Position numbers and translations under genes: made by a program
In this document: one piece after another, positions 14,125 to 17,430 of the stretch
Position numbering within the stretch: position 1 is the stretch's first letter
Layout of the letters: each line of letters opens with the position of its first letter
Source: Rhizobium sp.
GTDB taxonomy: Bacteria > Pseudomonadota > Alphaproteobacteria > Rhizobiales > Rhizobiaceae
DNA length: 17,430 nucleotides
NCBI GenBank assembly: GCA_003501385.1
Contig: DNPN01000152.1
Span: forward strand, 1 to 17,430
Direction of reading: 5' to 3'
Notes under the pieces: model-generated
Seen by the model: only the letters and a program-made list of their open reading frames with translations
What the model was told of the DNA's origin: nothing
Database searches by the model: none

Positions 14125-15870
14125 ATGGCAATTTTCGACTATGCCGACGGCGAAGCGCTTGGCAGGATTATTTCAGTCGATTCCAGCAATGTCGTTGTAC
14201 GAGTTGACGACTTGGAACGCCTCAAGAGGATACAAGTGAACAGACTGGCTGTTCTGCAAAGCAGTCGGCCGGGACAGCACTTGGTAGGTGTGGTTGCGCG
14301 GATTACGCGAAAAGCTCCGGATATCCCGAATATCGTGGATGAAGATGAAGATCCTTTTGATCTGCCTGAGAACAATCTTGTTCGGGTAAACTTAATTGGC
14401 ACCTTGCTTGACCGTGACGGTACACACGAAAACGTCTTTAGACGCACACTGGAAACCGTTCCCGAAATCGATGCCAATTGTTTTGCCCTCGAGGGGCCGC
14501 GACTAACCTCCTTTATGCAAGTTGTTTCCAACGTTGATGCTGACGGCCCTCGTCTGGAACTTGGATCCTACACACTTGATGAAGGAGCCGCCGCTTATCT
14601 GAATGGGAACAGGCTGTTCCAGCGCCATGCTGTAGTGGTAGGAAGTACGGGGTCGGGCAAGTCAGTCACGACAGCTCGCCTCCTTGATCAAATCGCAGCC
14701 TTGCCACTCGCGAATGCCATTCTTTTTGATATCCATGGTGAGTACGGCACACTGCTAGGAGATGAATTTCGCCATCTACGCATAGCCGGACCAGCCGATC
14801 TCGACCAAGGGCGAGGATTGGCGGACGGCGTTCTTTATCTGCCCTACTGGTTACTGGGATATGAGGCCATGGTCTCTTTGTTCGTCGATCGGACGGATCA
14901 GAATGCCCCTAACCAAGCGATGGTCATGTCGAGTTGCATCACGGCTTCGAAAAGAGCATTTCTCGAAGCAGGCGCACATGCGGATATTCTTGCTAACTTC
15001 ACGGTCGATAGCCCTGTGCCGTTCGACATCGACAGCGTCCTAAATGACTTAGTGCGTCTGGATACCGAGAGAGTCCCGGGAGCAAAAGCTGGCACGGATA
15101 AAGCTGGAGACTTCAATGGAAAGCTCAGCCGCCTGATCGCCAGATTTGAAGCAAAACGTGCGGATCGTCGTCTGGGCTTTCTCTTCCAGCCGCATGCCGA
15201 ATGCATGGATATGGGCTGGCTTGTGCAGATGGCTCATTGCTTAGTGGGCGGTCGAACAGATCAAGCGGATGGTCGTGGGGGAATCAAGATTATTGATTTC
15301 TCAGAGGTACCATCGGATATTTTGCCATTGATGGTCAGCCTCCTTGCCCGGTTGATTTTCAATATCGCGCAATGGACACCTACCGATAGGCGGCATCCAG
15401 TCGCACTGTTCTGTGATGAAGCTCATCTTTATATCCCCGAACATTCGAAACGGGATTCCGTCGATGACATTTCGGTTGGGATATTCGAGCGAATTGCCAA
15501 GGAAGGCCGAAAGTATGGGGTTGGATTGGTTGTGATCAGCCAACGCCCTGCCGAGGTGAACAGAACGGTCCTAAGCCAGTGCAATAACGTCATTGCGATG
15601 CGATTGACCAATGGTGATGACCAAGCGGTTATCCGGCGGTTGCTTCCCGACAGTCTTGGTGGTTTCGGTGACCTACTCCCGGTGCTTGATATCGGCGAGG
15701 CGCTTGTGGTTGGAGACGCCAGTCTTCTGCCAAGCCGTGTGCGAGTGGCTGAACCACGCTTCTGGCCGAACAGTGCGACTGTTGATTTTTGGACGAGGTG
15801 GGCGCAAGGGCCATCAAATATCGATACCGCAAGTTCAATCTCTGCCTGGAGACGACAGAGCTCACGGTAA
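14125..15870 (+). CDS. herA: HerA-like ATPase of a SIR2-HerA defence system
   Basis: A 581-residue HerA/FtsK-type hexameric ATPase. The N-terminal HAS-barrel region spans about 1-110 (GRIISVDSSNVVVRVDD at its start). Walker A is GSTGSGKS (173-180), with the downstream FDIHGEYG typical of HerA. Walker B is ALFCDEAHLYIPE (427-439), followed by KEGRKYGVGL and ISQRPAEV (471-478), the arginine-finger and sensor segments. GGGGAAAGAGG precedes the ATG by a few bases. It partners the SIR2 gene 12 nt upstream. There is no NurA nuclease, so the DNA-repair HerA-NurA pair is unlikely. The ORF is intact and typical in length. The last 30 residues (NIDTASSISAWRRQSSR) are poorly conserved in appearance. Confidence 0.93.
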   Translation: MAIFDYADGEALGRIISVDSSNVVVRVDDLERLKRIQVNRLAVLQSSRPGQHLVGVVARITRKAPDIPNIVDEDEDPFDLPENNLVRVNLIGTLLDRDGTHENVFRRTLETVPEIDANCFALEGPRLTSFMQVVSNVDADGPRLELGSYTLDEGAAAYLNGNRLFQRHAVVVGSTGSGKSVTTARLLDQIAALPLANAILFDIHGEYGTLLGDEFRHLRIAGPADLDQGRGLADGVLYLPYWLLGYEAMVSLFVDRTDQNAPNQAMVMSSCITASKRAFLEAGAHADILANFTVDSPVPFDIDSVLNDLVRLDTERVPGAKAGTDKAGDFNGKLSRLIARFEAKRADRRLGFLFQPHAECMDMGWLVQMAHCLVGGRTDQADGRGGIKIIDFSEVPSDILPLMVSLLARLIFNIAQWTPTDRRHPVALFCDEAHLYIPEHSKRDSVDDISVGIFERIAKEGRKYGVGLVVISQRPAEVNRTVLSQCNNVIAMRLTNGDDQAVIRRLLPDSLGGFGDLLPVLDIGEALVVGDASLLPSRVRVAEPRFWPNSATVDFWTRWAQGPSNIDTASSISAWRRQSSR

Positions 15871-16120
15871 AATACCGCCGCATTTCCTGCGACCACCTGT
15901 CAAGAAAAAGTTTGGTGGCAACTGCTACATAATGGCGCTTTGTTGATTTCCGCACCCATTTAATCACGTTTTCTGTTACGTAATGATCCAGGACTTACAT
16001 TGAATTAATCATTTTTTTCAGATCACTACTGATATTGGACAGGATCAGGCTCAACTGAAAATACTGCTCATTTCAAAGCGAAAATCAACAATTCAGCTCC
16101 CTATGTCGAAGGTAAGTCTA
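15871..16120. other. Convergent intergenic region between herA and the helicase
   Basis: These 250 bp separate two convergent genes and carry no convincing ORF. They are more A/T-rich than the flanks and include a T7 run (ATCATTTTTTTCAG near 16008-16021), but no strong stem precedes it, so I do not call a terminator. No tRNA, attachment site or IS end was recognised. Confidence 0.5.
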
Positions 16121-17430
16121 TCAGTCGGAATAAGCTTTCATGCCGGATGCAGCCTGAGGTAAATCGTCCAAATCTAGCCGTTCCTTAATTGTTACCGCAG
16201 TCATGAGGTCCAGAGTGAGAAAGTGATCAAATTTCGCAACATGTGGCTTGGATACGCCGCTCATCAAAGAGGCAATAGAAGGCACGTCGCCCGCAGCAAA
16301 TGTACGCAGACATTCCTCCACGCCCTCTGCGGTGCATTCCATGAGTTCTATGGCAAAGCGCAGTTGCGCGGCCTGAAAATTCGCGCTCTGTAGGGCTAGA
16401 GACAGTGTTGCGAGTTTTCGGGTTCCAATCCAGGGCAGCAAAAGAACGCCATTACCAAACGGAATGATGGACCTGTTTTCGAGACCAAGCTCTTTGTACG
16501 TTTCCCGCGCACCATCCAACAACTCTTGAGCGACACTGTCGATGTAGGGGAAACGCTCCGTACCACCAAGAACGTTCCGCATCTGCTGAACAACATGGTC
16601 ATGGATAATACCGCTTGCTCCGCTGAATCTGGGCGGCTTCCCGCCCTTCGCAGCCTTCACCGTGATCGCTCGGCTGGCGTCGTCTACAGTGATAACCTGC
16701 CACCGTCTCCCGGCAAAGATCAAGGTTTCACCAGCCTTCAAAGCCGAATCGAGGGGGTAAGTGCCAAGCACGCGGTTGTCATGCAATATCCGGTATTCGC
16801 GTTCAATCGCGAAAACTGGATAAAACTCGTAGGATTCTGTGATCTTTTCGCCATTTTCACCGATCATTAGCAACCCATCAGGGGATTGCTCGATCAGCCT
16901 GTTATCCTCTGACCCCATACATTTCAGCAGGTCAACAAACAATGCCCGGTCAACGGCCTTGAAGGGTCCTCGTTCACAGAGCATCCGCCAAGCGGTGGTT
17001 GGCTGCAAACCACCTGTTTGGACAATCAAGGCCAGCACCTGATGCAGCAATGTTGAAAGATGAAGGCCAGCAGGCACCGGCGGCTCGCACCAGCCCGCCT
17101 TTAAACACTCAATCATCGCAATGGACTGCACGAGACTGAGGTTTAATCTGTCGAGAGGATGACCTCCGCGATCGGGGGGCGGCTCGATAACAAAGAGACG
17201 CATGATAGCCGGATTTCCGGCACGCCGACCCGACCGCCCAAGACGCTGCCGAACGGAAGAGACAGAGAAGCCCGGCCCAATCTGTGCAACACTCTCCACA
17301 TCGCCTATGTCGATGCCCAGCTCGAGTGTTGTTGTTGCAACCGCCGTTGTTGGTCTGGGATCATCTCGCAGCCTGACTTCGACATCCTCTCTCTCCGCTT
17401 TCGAAAGGCTGCCGTGATGGGGAAAGAACT
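16121..17430 (-). CDS. Superfamily 2 helicase (Lhr/Ski2-like), C-terminal part, runs off the window
   Basis: The frame is open from the window edge to the stop at 16121, giving 435 residues of a larger protein. The edge sequence FFPHHGSLS is a motif of Lhr and Ski2-type helicases. It is followed by TTTLELGIDIGDV (motif V) and VRQRLGRSGRRAG (motif VI, with arginine fingers). The remaining 380 or so residues form a C-terminal region I cannot assign; it lacks obvious nuclease motifs. Motifs Walker A and DEAD/DEAH must lie beyond the window. The GTG at 17299 is internal and not a start. The gene converges on herA. Helicases of this kind occur in DNA repair and in several defence systems, so the neighbourhood suggests defence without proving it. 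Confidence 0.85.
   Translation of the reverse strand, partial: FFPHHGSLSKAEREDVEVRLRDDPRPTTAVATTTLELGIDIGDVESVAQIGPGFSVSSVRQRLGRSGRRAGNPAIMRLFVIEPPPDRGGHPLDRLNLSLVQSIAMIECLKAGWCEPPVPAGLHLSTLLHQVLALIVQTGGLQPTTAWRMLCERGPFKAVDRALFVDLLKCMGSEDNRLIEQSPDGLLMIGENGEKITESYEFYPVFAIEREYRILHDNRVLGTYPLDSALKAGETLIFAGRRWQVITVDDASRAITVKAAKGGKPPRFSGASGIIHDHVVQQMRNVLGGTERFPYIDSVAQELLDGARETYKELGLENRSIIPFGNGVLLLPWIGTRKLATLSLALQSANFQAAQLRFAIELMECTAEGVEECLRTFAAGDVPSIASLMSGVSKPHVAKFDHFLTLDLMTAVTIKERLDLDDLPQAASGMKAYSD

Noticed and set aside
14125..15870. HerA of the HerA-NurA DNA-end resection pair
   Set aside because: No NurA-like gene is adjacent; the coupled partner is a SIR2-domain gene, as in the defence system.
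1..17430. CRISPR array or tRNA-borne attachment site
   Set aside because: No regularly spaced direct repeats and no cloverleaf-like tRNA sequence were seen while reading both strands.

Overview
The window looks like accessory DNA from an alphaproteobacterium, most likely Rhizobiaceae (Agrobacterium/Rhizobium/Allorhizobium type). The grounds are rhizobial-type IS5, IS630 and IS66 transposases, short palindromic repeats of a rhizobial kind, and a cog3964 amidohydrolase with a SelA-like PLP enzyme, a pairing known from Agrobacterium and Ochrobactrum. No rRNA, tRNA or CRISPR array was seen.

Layout. (1) 1-630: the C-terminal remnant of an IS5-family transposase, cut at its 5' side by half of a TA-flanked palindromic repeat lying exactly at the window start. 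(2) 641-9371: a catabolic and uptake locus. A SelA-like PLP enzyme (minus) diverges from an IclR regulator (plus), which converges on a RidA-family gene (minus). Beyond two palindromic repeats, a minus-strand operon is transcribed in the order family-5 solute-binding protein, GH1 beta-glucosidase, DppB-like permease, DppC-like permease, cog3964 amidohydrolase. No ABC ATPase gene is present. (3) 9372-9600: operon leader with a candidate promoter and operator, and a possible terminator facing it from the right. (4) 9601-12770: an IS pile-up made of a complete IS630-family element with a split transposase frame, a doubly truncated and frameshifted AAA ATPase, and an IS66-family element that has lost its right part. 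(5) 12770-15870: a defence operon on the plus strand: the C-terminal stub of a PD-(D/E)XK-type nuclease cut by IS66, then intact SIR2 and HerA genes. (6) 16121-17430: the C-terminal part of a superfamily 2 (Lhr/Ski2-like) helicase, convergent with herA and running off the window.

How the genes may work together. The transporter would bring in a small solute, plausibly a beta-glucoside, intact. The cytoplasmic GH1 enzyme would cut the sugar off, the amidohydrolase would open an ester or amide, the SelA-like enzyme would do PLP chemistry, and RidA would clear reactive enamine or imine intermediates. IclR is the natural sensor. SIR2 and HerA match the known two-gene anti-phage NADase system (SIR2-HerA, also called Nezha).

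The points most worth a second look are the broken nuclease gene fused into the defence operon, the unusual catabolic gene set, and a family of very small TA-flanked palindromes whose ends resemble those of the resident IS630 element.
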